Assembly (NCBI RefSeq): GCF_020639365.1
Contig: NZ_JAINUL010000001.1
Span: 5,261,331 to 5,325,330 of the forward strand
DNA from: Streptomyces flavotricini
Lineage (GTDB): Bacteria > Actinomycetota > Actinomycetes > Streptomycetales > Streptomycetaceae
Reading direction: 5' to 3'
DNA: 64,000 nucleotides
Shown piece after piece: positions 15,670 to 24,794 of this stretch. Position numbers and translations under genes: made by a program. How positions within the stretch are numbered: position 1 is the first letter of the stretch; each line of letters starts with the position of its first letter. The notes under the pieces are model-generated. The model was not told where the DNA came from, made no database searches, and worked only from the letters and a program-made list of their open reading frames with translations.

Positions 15670-18531
15670 ATGCCCGCCAACGAAACCGCTCCTCCCGTCA
15701 AGAAGAGGGGACGACGCGCCCGTCTGATCGTGCTCGTGCTGGTCCTGGCGCTCCTCACGGGCTTCGGGTACGGGACGTACTGGAGCATGGACAACGTCCG
15801 TGCCTCGTTCCCCCAGGCCACCGGCACCCTCAAGGTCCCCGGCCTGACCGGGACCGTCGAGGTCAAGCGCGACTCCCACGGCATTCCCCAGCTCTACGCC
15901 GACAACGACGACGACCTCTTCCGCGCGCAGGGCTTCGTCCACGCCCAGGACCGCTTCTGGGAGATGGACGTCCGCCGCCACATGACCTCCGGCCGGCTCT
16001 CCGAGATGTTCGGGCCCGACCAGGTCGAGACCGACGCCTTCCTGCGCACGCTCGGCTGGCGCCAGGTCGCTCAGGCCGAGTACGACACGAAGCTGTCGGC
16101 CGAGACGAAGAAGTACCTGCAGGCCTACGCCGACGGGGTCAACGCGTACCTGAAGGGGAAGTCGGGCAAGGACCTCTCCGTCGAGCACGCCGCCCTCAAG
16201 CTCAGCGACGACTACCGGCCCGAGCAGTGGACGCCCGTGGACTCGGTGGCCTGGCTCAAGGCGATGGCCTGGGACCTGCGCGGCAACATGCAGGACGAGA
16301 TCGACCGTGCGCTGATGTCCAACAAGCTCACGCAGGCGCAGATCGACGAGCTCTACCCGCCGTACCCCTTCGACCGGAACAAGCCGATCGTCGACGCGGG
16401 CAAGATCGAGGGCGGGAAGTACGCCCCCCAGGGCGCGGCCGCGGGCTCCGCCGGCGGGGGCTCCGGCAAGGGCTCCGGCGGCGGCACCACCGGTTCCCAG
16501 GGCTCGGCCACCGGCTCGCAGGCCTCGGCCAACGGTTCGCCGTCCACGCCCACCGGCCTCGCGGACGACACCACCGCCCAGGGCGCCACCGTGGGCCTGC
16601 GCACCTCGCTGACCTCCCTCGCCAAGACCCTGGACAAGGTCCCCGCGATCCTCGGCCCCAACGGCAGCGGCATCGGCTCGAACTCCTGGGTCGTCTCCGG
16701 CCAGTACACGACCACCGGCAAGCCGCTGCTCGCGAACGACCCGCACCTGTCCCCGCAGCTGCCCTCGGTCTGGTACCAGATGGGCCTGCACTGCCGCACG
16801 GTCTCCAACCAGTGCAAGTACGACGTCGCCGGCTACACCTTCTCCGGCATGCCCGGCGTGGTCATCGGCCACAACGCCGACATCGCCTGGGGCATGACCA
16901 ACCTCGGCGCCGACGTCACCGACCTCTACCTGGAGCAGGTCAAGCCCGAGGGCTACGTCTACGACAACAAGGTGGTCCCCTTCACGACCCGTGAAGAGGT
17001 CATCAAGATCGCGGGCGGCAAGAGCAAGAAGATCACCGTCCGCACCACCAACAACGGTCCGCTGATCTCCGACCGCAGCGACGAGCTCGGTACGGTCGGC
17101 AGCCGGGCGCCCGTCTCCACCTCGGCCCCCGACCGCGGCAACGGCTACGCCGTCGCCCTGCGCTGGACCGCACTGGACCCCGGCAAGTCGATGGACGCGG
17201 TCTTCGGCCTCAACCGGGCCAAGGACTTCGCGGGCTTCCGCGCCGCCGCCCGCGACTTCGAGGTGCCGTCGCAGAACCTGATCTACGCCGACAACAAGGG
17301 CCTCGCCGGCAACATCGGCTACCAGGCCCCGGGCCGCATCCCGATCCGCGGCGCCGGCGACGGCCGCATGCCGGCCCCGGGCTGGGACTCCAAGTACGCC
17401 TGGAAGGGCGGCAAGGACGGCAACGCGGGCTACATCCCGCAGGACGAGATGCCGTACGACTACAACCCGGCGCGCGGCTACATCGTCACCGCGAACCAGG
17501 CGGTCGTGGAGAGCGGCACCGGCGCGGGCAAGTACCCGTACGTCCTGACCACCGACTGGGGCTACGGCGCCCGCAGTCAGCGGATCAACGACCTCATCGA
17601 GGCGAAGACCAAGGACAACGGCAAGATCTCCACCGACGACATGCGCACCATGCAGATGGACAACAGCAGCGAGATCGCCGCGCTGCTGACCCCGATGCTG
17701 GCCAAGATCGAGGTCTCGGACCCGGACGTGCGCTCCGCGCAGAAGCTGCTGGAGGGCTGGAACTACACCCAGGAGCCCGACTCGGCGGCGGCCGCGTACT
17801 TCAACGCGGTCTGGCGCAACATCCTCAAGCTGTCCTTCGGCGACAAGATGCCGAAGGAGCTGCGGATCGAGGGCAGCTGCATGAACGTCCAGGAGGAGAG
17901 CAGCGGTCCGGTCGACGACCTGGCCAAGACGGTCCGCGAGTGCGGTGCGCGCGAATCCGACTCGGCGCAGCCGGACGGCGGCGACCGCTGGTTCGAGGTG
18001 GTCCGCCGCCTGGTCAAGGACGAGAAGTCGGCCTGGTGGCAGACGCCGGCCGCCCGCAACCAGCCGGCGACCACCACCCGCGACCAGCTGTTCGCCCGGG
18101 CCATGAAGGACGCCCGCTGGGAGCTGACCGCCAAGCTCGGCAAGGACCAGTCCACCTGGAGCTGGGGCCGCCTGCACCAGCTGACGCTGAAGAACCAGAC
18201 CATCGGCACCGCGGGCCCGGGCTTCATGCAGTGGCTCCTCAACCGCGGCCCGTGGAACCTGGGCGGCGGCGAGGCCACCGTGAACGCGACCGGCTGGAAC
18301 GCCTCCAGCGGGTACGGGGTGACCTGGGTCCCGTCGATGCGGATGGTCGTGAACCTCAACGACCTGGACAAGTCGCGCTGGATCAATCTGACCGGCGCCT
18401 CGGGCCACGCGTACCACGACAACTACACGGACCAGACCACGATGTGGGCCAAGGGCGAGCTGCTGGAATGGCCCTTCGGCAAGGAGGCCGTGGACAAGGC
18501 GACGACGGAGACCCTGACGCTCAAGCCGTGA
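15670..18531 (+). CDS. Penicillin acylase family hydrolase
   Basis: This 953-residue Ntn-hydrolase has an N-terminal membrane anchor (about 19-37), an alpha-like region with HGIPQLYADNDDDLFRAQGF, a Ser/Gly-rich linker (about 258-300), and the nucleophile S337 at the start of the beta-like chain (GIGSNSWVV). The usual lessons of the family are cleavage at G336-S337 and amide hydrolysis outside the cytoplasm. Members act on penicillin G, acyl-homoserine lactones or lipopeptide acyl chains; the substrate cannot be told here. The 3' end overlaps the next, convergent gene by 11 bases. Confidence 0.9.
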   Translation: MPANETAPPVKKRGRRARLIVLVLVLALLTGFGYGTYWSMDNVRASFPQATGTLKVPGLTGTVEVKRDSHGIPQLYADNDDDLFRAQGFVHAQDRFWEMDVRRHMTSGRLSEMFGPDQVETDAFLRTLGWRQVAQAEYDTKLSAETKKYLQAYADGVNAYLKGKSGKDLSVEHAALKLSDDYRPEQWTPVDSVAWLKAMAWDLRGNMQDEIDRALMSNKLTQAQIDELYPPYPFDRNKPIVDAGKIEGGKYAPQGAAAGSAGGGSGKGSGGGTTGSQGSATGSQASANGSPSTPTGLADDTTAQGATVGLRTSLTSLAKTLDKVPAILGPNGSGIGSNSWVVSGQYTTTGKPLLANDPHLSPQLPSVWYQMGLHCRTVSNQCKYDVAGYTFSGMPGVVIGHNADIAWGMTNLGADVTDLYLEQVKPEGYVYDNKVVPFTTREEVIKIAGGKSKKITVRTTNNGPLISDRSDELGTVGSRAPVSTSAPDRGNGYAVALRWTALDPGKSMDAVFGLNRAKDFAGFRAAARDFEVPSQNLIYADNKGLAGNIGYQAPGRIPIRGAGDGRMPAPGWDSKYAWKGGKDGNAGYIPQDEMPYDYNPARGYIVTANQAVVESGTGAGKYPYVLTTDWGYGARSQRINDLIEAKTKDNGKISTDDMRTMQMDNSSEIAALLTPMLAKIEVSDPDVRSAQKLLEGWNYTQEPDSAAAAYFNAVWRNILKLSFGDKMPKELRIEGSCMNVQEESSGPVDDLAKTVRECGARESDSAQPDGGDRWFEVVRRLVKDEKSAWWQTPAARNQPATTTRDQLFARAMKDARWELTAKLGKDQSTWSWGRLHQLTLKNQTIGTAGPGFMQWLLNRGPWNLGGGEATVNATGWNASSGYGVTWVPSMRMVVNLNDLDKSRWINLTGASGHAYHDNYTDQTTMWAKGELLEWPFGKEAVDKATTETLTLKP

Positions 18532-19171
18532 GCGGCCCCCGTGCCGTGAATCTGACCACCCCCGACGGGGTGGCCACCGCTTGAACGGGGTGGTCGTGCG
18601 GTTCCTCCGGGACCCGCGCGACCACCTCTTCGTCGTAGAGGAGCACGACCAGCGCGGGATGCGCCCCGGCGCGCGCCAGGCGCGCCAGCACCCGGTCGTA
18701 CGAGCCCCCGCCGCGCCCCAGGCGCATGCCGCGCCCGTCCACGGCCAGCCCGGGCAGCAGGACGGCGTCGGCGGCCGTGACCGCGTCCGGCCCGAGCCGG
18801 GGCCCGGCCGGCTCCAGCAGCCGCATCTTCCCGGGGTGCGCGGCCTCGGCGAGACTGCCCGGACCTTCGTACGCGGCCCAGTCGAGGTCGTTGTCGGTCA
18901 GCAGGACGGGAAGCAGCACCCGCTTCCCGGCCGCGCGCAGGGCGTCCAGCAGATCGCGGGTGCCGGGTTCGGAGCCGACGGAGACGTACGCGGCCACCGT
19001 CCGCGCACCGGCCAGCTCGGGCAGTCCACAGGCGGAGCGGGAGAGCGCGCGGGCCGACGTACGCAGGAATTCGGGGGGCAGGGCCCGGCGGGCGGCGAGG
19101 AGCTCCCGGCGCAGCGCGGCCTTTTCGGACGGGTCGGACGGGTCGGACGGGTTCGGCGGTTTCTCTACCAC
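18521..19171 (-). CDS. 5-formyltetrahydrofolate cyclo-ligase
   Basis: This 216-residue enzyme uses ATP to turn 5-formyl-THF into 5,10-methenyl-THF. The signature RLGRGGGSYDRVL is present, along with a basic N-terminal ALRRELLAARRAL segment. GTG 19171 was chosen; it is preceded by GAAAGGA at a rather long distance. A TTG at 19204 would add 11 atypical residues. It converges with the penicillin acylase gene and is divergent from galU. Confidence 0.9.
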   Translation of the reverse strand: MVEKPPNPSDPSDPSEKAALRRELLAARRALPPEFLRTSARALSRSACGLPELAGARTVAAYVSVGSEPGTRDLLDALRAAGKRVLLPVLLTDNDLDWAAYEGPGSLAEAAHPGKMRLLEPAGPRLGPDAVTAADAVLLPGLAVDGRGMRLGRGGGSYDRVLARLARAGAHPALVVLLYDEEVVARVPEEPHDHPVQAVATPSGVVRFTARGPLTA

Positions 19172-19254
19172 AGCTGACTCTGAATTCCTTTCAAATCGGG
19201 GCAATGTCGGAGCTATTAACCGGAATCAAGCCCGGAGCGGTCCGCGTGACCCAC

Positions 19255-19260
19255 TATCGT
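19255..19260 (+). promoter_or_regulatory. -10 element before galU
   Basis: TATCGT lies 7 bases before the galU ATG, with no Shine-Dalgarno between, suggesting a leaderless transcript. Confidence 0.4.
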
Positions 19261-19267
19261 TCTGCCC

Positions 19268-20170
19268 ATGACTCAGTTGCACCCTGTGATCAAGAAGGCC
19301 GTGATCCCGGCCGCAGGTCTCGGCACCCGCTTCCTTCCGGCGACGAAGGCGACGCCCAAGGAAATGCTCCCGGTCGTGGACAAGCCGGCCATCCAGTACG
19401 TGGTCGAGGAGGCCGTGTCGGCCGGCCTGGACGACGTCCTCATGATCACAGGACGTAACAAGCGTGCGCTCGAAGACCACTTCGACCGCAACTACGAGCT
19501 GGAATCGGCCCTCATCGCCAAGGGCGACGACGACCGCCTGAAGAAGGTTCAGGAGTCCAGCGACCTGGCCGCCATGCACTACGTCCGCCAGGGCGACCCG
19601 CGCGGCCTCGGCCACGCCGTCCTGTGCGCCGAGCCGCACGTCGGCGACGAGCCCTTCGCCGTCCTCCTCGGCGACGACCTGATCGACCCGCGCGACCCGC
19701 TGCTGCGCCAGATGACCGACGTGCACGCCCGCACCGGCGGCACGGTCATCGCGCTCATGGAGGTCGACCCCGCCAACGTCCACCTGTACGGCTGCGCCGC
19801 CGTCGAGGCCACCGACGAGGATGACGTCGTCCGGATCACCGGGCTCGTCGAGAAGCCCGACCCGGCGGACGCGCCCAGCAATTACGCGGTCATCGGACGG
19901 TACGTCCTCCACCCCGCGATCTTCGACATACTGCGGGAGACCGAGCCGGGCCGCGGCGGGGAGATCCAGCTCACCGACGGCCTGCAGAAGCTGGCCGCCG
20001 ACGAGAGCGTGGGCGGCCCGGTGCACGGCGTGGTCTTCCGGGGCCGCCGCTACGACACCGGGGACCGCGGGGACTACCTGCGGGCCATCGTCCGCCTCGC
20101 GTGCGAGCGTGAGGACCTGGGCCCGGAGTTCCGCACCTGGCTTCACCGTTACGTCACGGAGGAGATGTAG
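19268..20170 (+). CDS. galU: UTP-glucose-1-phosphate uridylyltransferase
   Basis: This 300-residue nucleotidyltransferase makes UDP-glucose from UTP and glucose-1-phosphate for cell-envelope and trehalose synthesis. The N-terminal AAGLGTRFLPATKA, the GDD metal motif (LLGDDLI), the VEKP segment and GRRYDTGDRGDYL are canonical. It heads the cluster galU-glp-moaC-mogA-GNAT-sepX; its end carries the ribosome binding site GGAGGAG for the next gene. Confidence 0.95.
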   Translation: MTQLHPVIKKAVIPAAGLGTRFLPATKATPKEMLPVVDKPAIQYVVEEAVSAGLDDVLMITGRNKRALEDHFDRNYELESALIAKGDDDRLKKVQESSDLAAMHYVRQGDPRGLGHAVLCAEPHVGDEPFAVLLGDDLIDPRDPLLRQMTDVHARTGGTVIALMEVDPANVHLYGCAAVEATDEDDVVRITGLVEKPDPADAPSNYAVIGRYVLHPAIFDILRETEPGRGGEIQLTDGLQKLAADESVGGPVHGVVFRGRRYDTGDRGDYLRAIVRLACEREDLGPEFRTWLHRYVTEEM

Positions 20171-20174
20171 CACT

Positions 20175-21515
20175 TTGAGCAGCCGCGCACCGCAGGACAC
20201 CGGCCACGCCGCCCAGCGTCTGTGGTCGGTCGACGAGCACCTCGCGGACGTCCTCGCCGCGATCCGGCCGTTGGAGCCCATCGAGCTCCAGCTGCTCGAC
20301 GCCCAGGGCTGTGTCCTGGTCGAGGACGTCACCGTGCCCGTCGCGCTCCCGCCCTTCGACAACAGCTCCATGGACGGCTACGCCGTCCGCACGGCCGATG
20401 TCCAGGGCGCGAGCGAGGAGTTCCCCGCGGTGCTGACGGTGATCGGGGACGTGGCGGCGGGCAGCGCCGAGCTGCCCGCCGTCGGCCCCGGCCAGGCCGC
20501 CCGCATCATGACCGGCGCCCCGCTGCCGCCGGGCGCGGAAGCCGTCGTGCCGGTCGAGTGGACCGACGGCGGCACGGGCGGCGGGGCCGCCTCCGGGATG
20601 ACCCCGGCCAGCGCCGCGCCCGAGGGCTCGGGCGGCGAGGTACGGGTCCACCGCGCGGCCGAGGCCCGCGCGCACGTGCGCGCGCGCGGCAGCGACGTCC
20701 AGGCCGGGGACCTCGCGCTGGCCGCGGGCACCGTGCTCGGCCCGCCGCAGATCGCGCTGCTCGCCGCCATCGGGCGGGGCACCGTACGGGTGCGGCCGCG
20801 CCCGCGCGTGGTCGTACTGTCCACCGGCAGCGAGCTGGTCCAGCCGGGCGAGTCGCTGGCCGCGGGGACGATCTACGACTCGAACAGCTTCGCGCTGGCC
20901 GCGGCCGCGCGCGACGCCGGGGCGATCGCCTACCGGGTCGGGGCCGTGGCCGACGACGCCGAGACCTTGCGCTCCACCATCGAGGACCAGCTGATCCGGG
21001 CCGACCTGCTGGTCACGACGGGCGGGGTGAGCGTCGGCGCGTACGACGTGGTCAAGGAGGCGCTGACCTCGGTGGGCCGTGCGGACGAGGAGGCCGACGG
21101 CGGGCGGATGGACTTCCGCAAGCTCGCCATGCAGCCCGGCAAGCCGCAGGGCTTCGGCACGATCGGCCCCGACCACACCCCCCTGCTGGCCCTGCCCGGC
21201 AACCCGGTGTCCTCGTACGTCTCCTTCGAGCTCTTCGTGCGTCCCGCGATCCGCGCGCTCATGGGCCTGGCGGACGTCAGCCGGCCCAGCGTGCGGGCCG
21301 TCCTGGAAGCGGACAAGGCGCTGGGCTCCCCGGCCGGCCGCCGCCAGTTCCTGCGCGGCAAGTACGACGCGCAGGCCGGCACGGTCAGCCCGGTCGGCGG
21401 ATCGGGCTCCCACCTGATCGCGGCACTGGCCCACGCGGACTCCCTGATGGTCGTACCGGAGGACGTCACCTCGGTGGAGCCGGGGGACGAGCTCGAAGTG
21501 GTCCTGCTCGGCTGA
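20175..21515 (+). CDS. glp: MoeA-like protein, probably the gephyrin-like division protein Glp
   Basis: This 446-residue protein has the full MoeA fold: PFDNSSMDGYA at 60-70, TTGGVSVGAYD, and ALPGNPVSSYVSFELFVRP. MoeA inserts molybdate into molybdopterin-AMP. In Corynebacterium a MoeA paralogue next to galU, named Glp, binds FtsZ and the membrane protein GlpR, the SepX homologue. The same neighbourhood is seen here, with sepX at 23449, so Glp is the better guess; it may also retain enzyme activity. The TTG start is set by GGAGGAG 10 bases upstream. Residues 130-165 form a variable Gly/Ala insert. Confidence 0.85.
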   Translation: MSSRAPQDTGHAAQRLWSVDEHLADVLAAIRPLEPIELQLLDAQGCVLVEDVTVPVALPPFDNSSMDGYAVRTADVQGASEEFPAVLTVIGDVAAGSAELPAVGPGQAARIMTGAPLPPGAEAVVPVEWTDGGTGGGAASGMTPASAAPEGSGGEVRVHRAAEARAHVRARGSDVQAGDLALAAGTVLGPPQIALLAAIGRGTVRVRPRPRVVVLSTGSELVQPGESLAAGTIYDSNSFALAAAARDAGAIAYRVGAVADDAETLRSTIEDQLIRADLLVTTGGVSVGAYDVVKEALTSVGRADEEADGGRMDFRKLAMQPGKPQGFGTIGPDHTPLLALPGNPVSSYVSFELFVRPAIRALMGLADVSRPSVRAVLEADKALGSPAGRRQFLRGKYDAQAGTVSPVGGSGSHLIAALAHADSLMVVPEDVTSVEPGDELEVVLLG

Positions 21516-21532
21516 AGTACGGCCGGTGCGGG

Positions 21533-21538
21533 TAGCGT
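21533..21538 (+). promoter_or_regulatory. Possible internal promoter before moaC
   Basis: TAGCGT, a common Streptomyces -10 form, lies 51 bases before the moaC start in the only sizeable gap of this gene cluster. Confidence 0.3.
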
Positions 21539-21589
21539 GTTGCACCACACAGGCCCTTGCGGGGCCCGGAGCGGGAGCGGCACGAACCT

Positions 21590-22069
21590 ATGAGCACGCA
21601 CAGCAGGCTGACGCACATCGACGAGGCCGGCGCGGCCCGGATGGTGGACGTCTCGGAAAAGGACGTCACGACGCGGACGGCACGGGCCAGCGGGCGCGTG
21701 CTCGTCTCCGCGCGGGTGATCGAGCTGCTGCGCGGTGAGGGCGTGCCCAAGGGTGACGCCCTCGCCACCGCGCGGATCGCCGGGATCATGGGCGCGAAGA
21801 AGACCCCCGACCTGATCCCGCTCTGCCACCCGCTCGCCGTCTCCGGGGTGAAGGTGGACCTGTCGGTCGCCGACGACGCCGTCGAGATCCTCGCCACCGT
21901 CAAGACGACCGACCGCACGGGCGTCGAGATGGAGGCCCTGACGGCCGTCGCGGTCGCCGGGCTCACCGTGATCGACATGGTGAAGGCCGTCGACAAGGGC
22001 GCCGTCATCACGGACGTCCGGGTGGAGGAGAAGACCGGCGGCAAGTCCGGCGACTGGAGCCGCGCGTGA
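21590..22069 (+). CDS. moaC: Cyclic pyranopterin monophosphate synthase MoaC
   Basis: This 159-residue enzyme performs the second half of the first step of molybdopterin synthesis. The conserved LIPLCHPL, KTTDRTGVEMEAL and DMVKAVDKGA motifs are complete. ATG 21590 has GGGAGCGG upstream; an open frame from 21557 adds non-family residues. Its product could help supply cofactor to the molybdoenzyme near the start of the window. The stop overlaps mogA (GTGA). Confidence 0.95.
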   Translation: MSTHSRLTHIDEAGAARMVDVSEKDVTTRTARASGRVLVSARVIELLRGEGVPKGDALATARIAGIMGAKKTPDLIPLCHPLAVSGVKVDLSVADDAVEILATVKTTDRTGVEMEALTAVAVAGLTVIDMVKAVDKGAVITDVRVEEKTGGKSGDWSRA

Positions 22070-22686
22070 ACGCCCCGCGCGGCGGCGACGCCTTCAGCCA
22101 CGTGCCCGCGGCGGCCGGGTCGTCCGGGGCCGCCCCCGCGGCCGGGCCGGACGAGGCCGGGCCCTCCCGGGAATCCGGGCGCGCCCCGCGCGGGCTCGTG
22201 GTCACCGCCTCGAACCGCGCCTCGGCGGGCGTGTACGCCGACCGGGGCGGTCCGCTGCTGGCCGAGGGCCTGGAGCAGCTGGGCTTCGCGGTGGACGGCC
22301 CGCGGGTCGTCCCCGACGGCGACCCGGTCGAGCAGGCGCTGCGCGAAGGGGTGGCCGCCGGGTACGACGTCATCCTGACCACCGGCGGCACCGGCATCTC
22401 GCCGACCGACCGCACCCCGGACGCCACGGCGCGGGTGCTGGACTACGAGGTCCCGGGCATCCCGCAGGCCATCCGCGCCGAGGGCCTGGTGAAGGTGCCG
22501 ACCGCGGCCCTGTCCCGGGGGCTGGCGGGAGTGGCCGGGCGCACCCTGATCGTGAACCTGCCGGGCTCGACGGGCGGGGTGCGCGACGGACTGGCCGTCC
22601 TGGCCCGGATCCTGCCGCACGCCGTGGACCAGATCCGGGGCGGCGACCACCCCAGACCGGCGGAGCCTTCCGGGAGCGCGAGCTGA
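22066..22686 (+). CDS. mogA: Molybdopterin adenylyltransferase (MogA/MoaB family)
   Basis: This 206-residue protein has a disordered Ala/Gly/Pro N-terminus of about 40 residues and then a complete MogA/MoaB domain: VVTASNRASAGVYADRGGP, TTGGTGISPTDRTPDAT and NLPGSTGGVRD. It would adenylate molybdopterin before Mo insertion. It is co-translated with moaC through a GTGA overlap. Confidence 0.92.
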   Translation: MNAPRGGDAFSHVPAAAGSSGAAPAAGPDEAGPSRESGRAPRGLVVTASNRASAGVYADRGGPLLAEGLEQLGFAVDGPRVVPDGDPVEQALREGVAAGYDVILTTGGTGISPTDRTPDATARVLDYEVPGIPQAIRAEGLVKVPTAALSRGLAGVAGRTLIVNLPGSTGGVRDGLAVLARILPHAVDQIRGGDHPRPAEPSGSAS

Positions 22687-22703
22687 ACGGACCTACCTGG
22701 CCG

Positions 22704-23294
22704 GTGGTGCTCACCGACGGCGACGTCACGCTCCGGCCGATAAAACTGCGGGACCAAGACGCGTGGCGCGAGGTCAACCGGCGCAACCGCGACTGGCTCC
22801 GGCCGTGGGAGGCGACGATTCCGCCGCCCGCGCCCTGGGGGCCGGTGATCCACCGGCCGACGTACCGCCAGATGGTCCGCCACCTGCGGGCCGAGGCGAA
22901 CGCGGGGCGGATGCTGCCGTTCGTCATCGAGTACCGCGGGCGCCTCGTCGGCCAGCTGACGGTCGCCGGGATCACCTGGGGCTCGATGTGCGCGGGCCAC
23001 GTCGGCTACTGGGTGGACCGCGAGGTGGCGGGCCGGGGCGTGATGCCGACGGCCGTCGCGCTCGCCGTGGACCACTGCTTCGCGAAGGTCGGGCTGCACC
23101 GGATCGAGGTCTGCATCCGCCCGGAGAACGGGCCGAGCCGGCGGGTCGTGGAGAAGCTGGGCTTCCGCGAGGAGGGACTGCGGCCGCGCTACCTCCACAT
23201 CGACGGCGCGTGGCGCGACCACCTCGTGTACGCGCTGACGGCGGAGGAGGTCCCGGAGGGGCTGCTGCGCCGCTGGCACCGCGCCCGCGCATAA
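22704..23294 (+). CDS. GNAT acetyltransferase, RimJ/RimL type
   Basis: This 196-residue N-acetyltransferase has the LRPIKLRDQDAWREVNRRN start, a GYWVDREVAGRGVMPTA acetyl-CoA loop, and RRVVEKLGFREEGL, all typical of ribosomal-protein type acetyltransferases. It lies between mogA and sepX, as in other actinobacteria. GTG 22704 is used; CTG 22683, which overlaps the mogA stop and has GGGAG at a good distance, would add NGPTWPV and may be the true start. Confidence 0.88.
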   Translation: MVLTDGDVTLRPIKLRDQDAWREVNRRNRDWLRPWEATIPPPAPWGPVIHRPTYRQMVRHLRAEANAGRMLPFVIEYRGRLVGQLTVAGITWGSMCAGHVGYWVDREVAGRGVMPTAVALAVDHCFAKVGLHRIEVCIRPENGPSRRVVEKLGFREEGLRPRYLHIDGAWRDHLVYALTAEEVPEGLLRRWHRARA

Positions 23295-23435
23295 ACGAAT
23301 AACTGTTCGAATTAATGGGGGGCGGAGCCGATTCGCCCATAACCTGATCCGAAGAATCACAAAAAAAGTCCGTGATATCAGCCGGTTCGCGCGACACACC
23401 GGCCCAATTGGCGGATCCGCCCGGCCGCGCCCCTC

Positions 23436-23441
23436 TACGGT
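23436..23441 (+). promoter_or_regulatory. -10 element before sepX
   Basis: TACGGT lies 7 bases before the sepX GTG with no Shine-Dalgarno between. This suggests that sepX has its own leaderless promoter after a 154-base gap. Confidence 0.4.
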
Positions 23442-23448
23442 GTGAGGT

Positions 23449-24477
23449 GTGAGCAGCAGCGGCCTCATCTACGCAGTCATTGTCGGGGCCTGGGCCGCCT
23501 ACTTGGTGCCCATGTGGCTCCGGAGGCAGGACGAGCTGAACGAAGCCCGTCCGACGGAACGCTTCTCCACTGCCATTCGGCTGCTTTCCGGCCGGGCGGG
23601 AATGGAGCGCCGTTACGCCAAGGGGCTGCGTGAACGCGGCGACCAGGAGGCCGGCCCCGAGCACCGCGCGGACCCGGACGCCGCGACGGAAACGGTGAAT
23701 TCCGTGGACGCCGACGCCCGGGCCGTCGCCGTACCCCCGACCAGGGCGGAGCCGAGGTCGGCCGTGGCGGAGCGGCACCGGCGCGAGCAGCGCCTCCAGG
23801 TGCTCGCGCGTCGCCGCCGTACCACCGCGCTCCTCTTCCTGGTCTTCACGCTGGGTGCGGTCGTCGCCGCGGTCGGCGGCCTGGGCTACCTCTGGGCGCC
23901 CGCCGTGCCGGCCCTGCTGCTGAGCGCGTACATCGTGCACCTGCGGGTCCAGGAGCGGCGCCGCTACGAGTTCACGATGGACCGGCGGCGCGCGGAAGCC
24001 GCCGCCCGGCAGCTGCGCGAGAACCGCCCGCGCCGGCGCGAGCCGGAGGCGGCCGCCTCCGGATCCGAACCGGACCCCGCGCCACCGGTCTCCCCGCAGG
24101 AGGCCGGACGGCGCGCGCTGGTCGAGCAGACCGACCACGCGGAGTGGGTGGACCAGCAGCGCGAGCGCGAACGCGGCCCCGCCCGCGGTGACAGCTGGGA
24201 GCCGGTCCCGGTCCCGCTGCCGACGTACGTGACGGCCCCGGTCGCCCCGCGCGCCACCGGTCCGGTGACCCCGGACGCCTGGAGCGCGACCCGCTCCAGC
24301 ACGGCCGAGCCGACCGACCCCCGACTGCGCGCCCAGCCCTCGCCGGCGGCGAAGCCCGAGGCGAAGCCGGACCAGAAGGCCCACCCGAACGCCCGCCCGC
24401 GCGGCCAGGGCCGCGGCCGCACGCCGCTGTTCGACCAGTACGAGAGCGACGACCGCCCCCGCGCCGCGAACGAGTGA
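23449..24477 (+). CDS. sepX: Divisome membrane protein SepX (GlpR homologue)
   Basis: This 342-residue protein starts with a membrane helix (about 5-21, LIYAVIVGAWAAYLVPMWLRR), then RPTERFSTAIRLLSGR, a charged linker, a helical hairpin in the membrane (about 125-165), and a long disordered C-terminus. This is the layout of SepX, which stabilises FtsZ structures in Streptomyces division, and of corynebacterial GlpR, the receptor of the MoeA-like Glp. Its place four genes after the MoeA-like gene supports the assignment. The C-terminal tail ends GRTPLFDQYESDDRPRA. Confidence 0.85.
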   Translation: MSSSGLIYAVIVGAWAAYLVPMWLRRQDELNEARPTERFSTAIRLLSGRAGMERRYAKGLRERGDQEAGPEHRADPDAATETVNSVDADARAVAVPPTRAEPRSAVAERHRREQRLQVLARRRRTTALLFLVFTLGAVVAAVGGLGYLWAPAVPALLLSAYIVHLRVQERRRYEFTMDRRRAEAAARQLRENRPRRREPEAAASGSEPDPAPPVSPQEAGRRALVEQTDHAEWVDQQRERERGPARGDSWEPVPVPLPTYVTAPVAPRATGPVTPDAWSATRSSTAEPTDPRLRAQPSPAAKPEAKPDQKAHPNARPRGQGRGRTPLFDQYESDDRPRAANE

Positions 24478-24553
24478 CCGGACCTGCGCGGACGCTCCCC
24501 GGTATCGGTTTTGGAGCACCGGCGCGGGGGTGCTAATGTTTCACACGTCGCAA

Positions 24554-24627
24554 GGGCCTGTGGCGCAGTCTGGTAGCGCACCTCGTTCGCATCGAGGGGG
24601 TCTGGGGTTCAAATCCCCACAGGTCCA
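24554..24627 (+). tRNA. tRNA-Ala, anticodon CGC
   Basis: The cloverleaf is complete. The 7-bp acceptor stem GGGCCTG/CAGGTCC contains G3:U70, the identity pair of tRNA-Ala. The anticodon arm CCTCG-TTCGCAT-CGAGG gives anticodon CGC, and the T-loop is TTCAAAT. The discriminator is A; CCA is not encoded. Confidence 0.97.
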
Positions 24628-24664
24628 CAAACGACAGTTCGCGGGTAGCTCCCGAGAACGTCAT

Positions 24665-24700
24665 GAGATCCCGTCAGGTCGAAAGACCGGACGGGATCTC
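24665..24700 (+). terminator. Terminator hairpin after tRNA-Ala
   Basis: An 11-bp outer stem (GAGATCCCGTC / GACGGGATCTC) and a 4-bp inner stem around a GAAA tetraloop with one mismatch, 38 bases after the tRNA. Confidence 0.75.
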
Positions 24701-24734
24701 GGCGTTTGCGGGCTCCCGCGCAGCAGGCGCATTC

Positions 24735-24766
24735 GATCCCGTCCGGCCGGAAGGCCGGGCGGGATC
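24735..24766 (+). terminator. Second hairpin after tRNA-Ala
   Basis: Stem GATCCCG-CCGGCC with a GGAA loop and one mismatch. Its outer arm repeats the arm of the hairpin at 24665. Confidence 0.6.
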
Positions 24767-24774
24767 CGTCCGTT

Positions 24775-24794
24775 CCTGAGCCGGTCGGCTCAGG
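24775..24794 (-). terminator. Short hairpin at the 3' end of the GNAT gene
   Basis: CCTGAGCC / GGCTCAGG, 8 bp with a 4-base loop. It covers the stop codon of the minus-strand GNAT gene. Confidence 0.4.
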
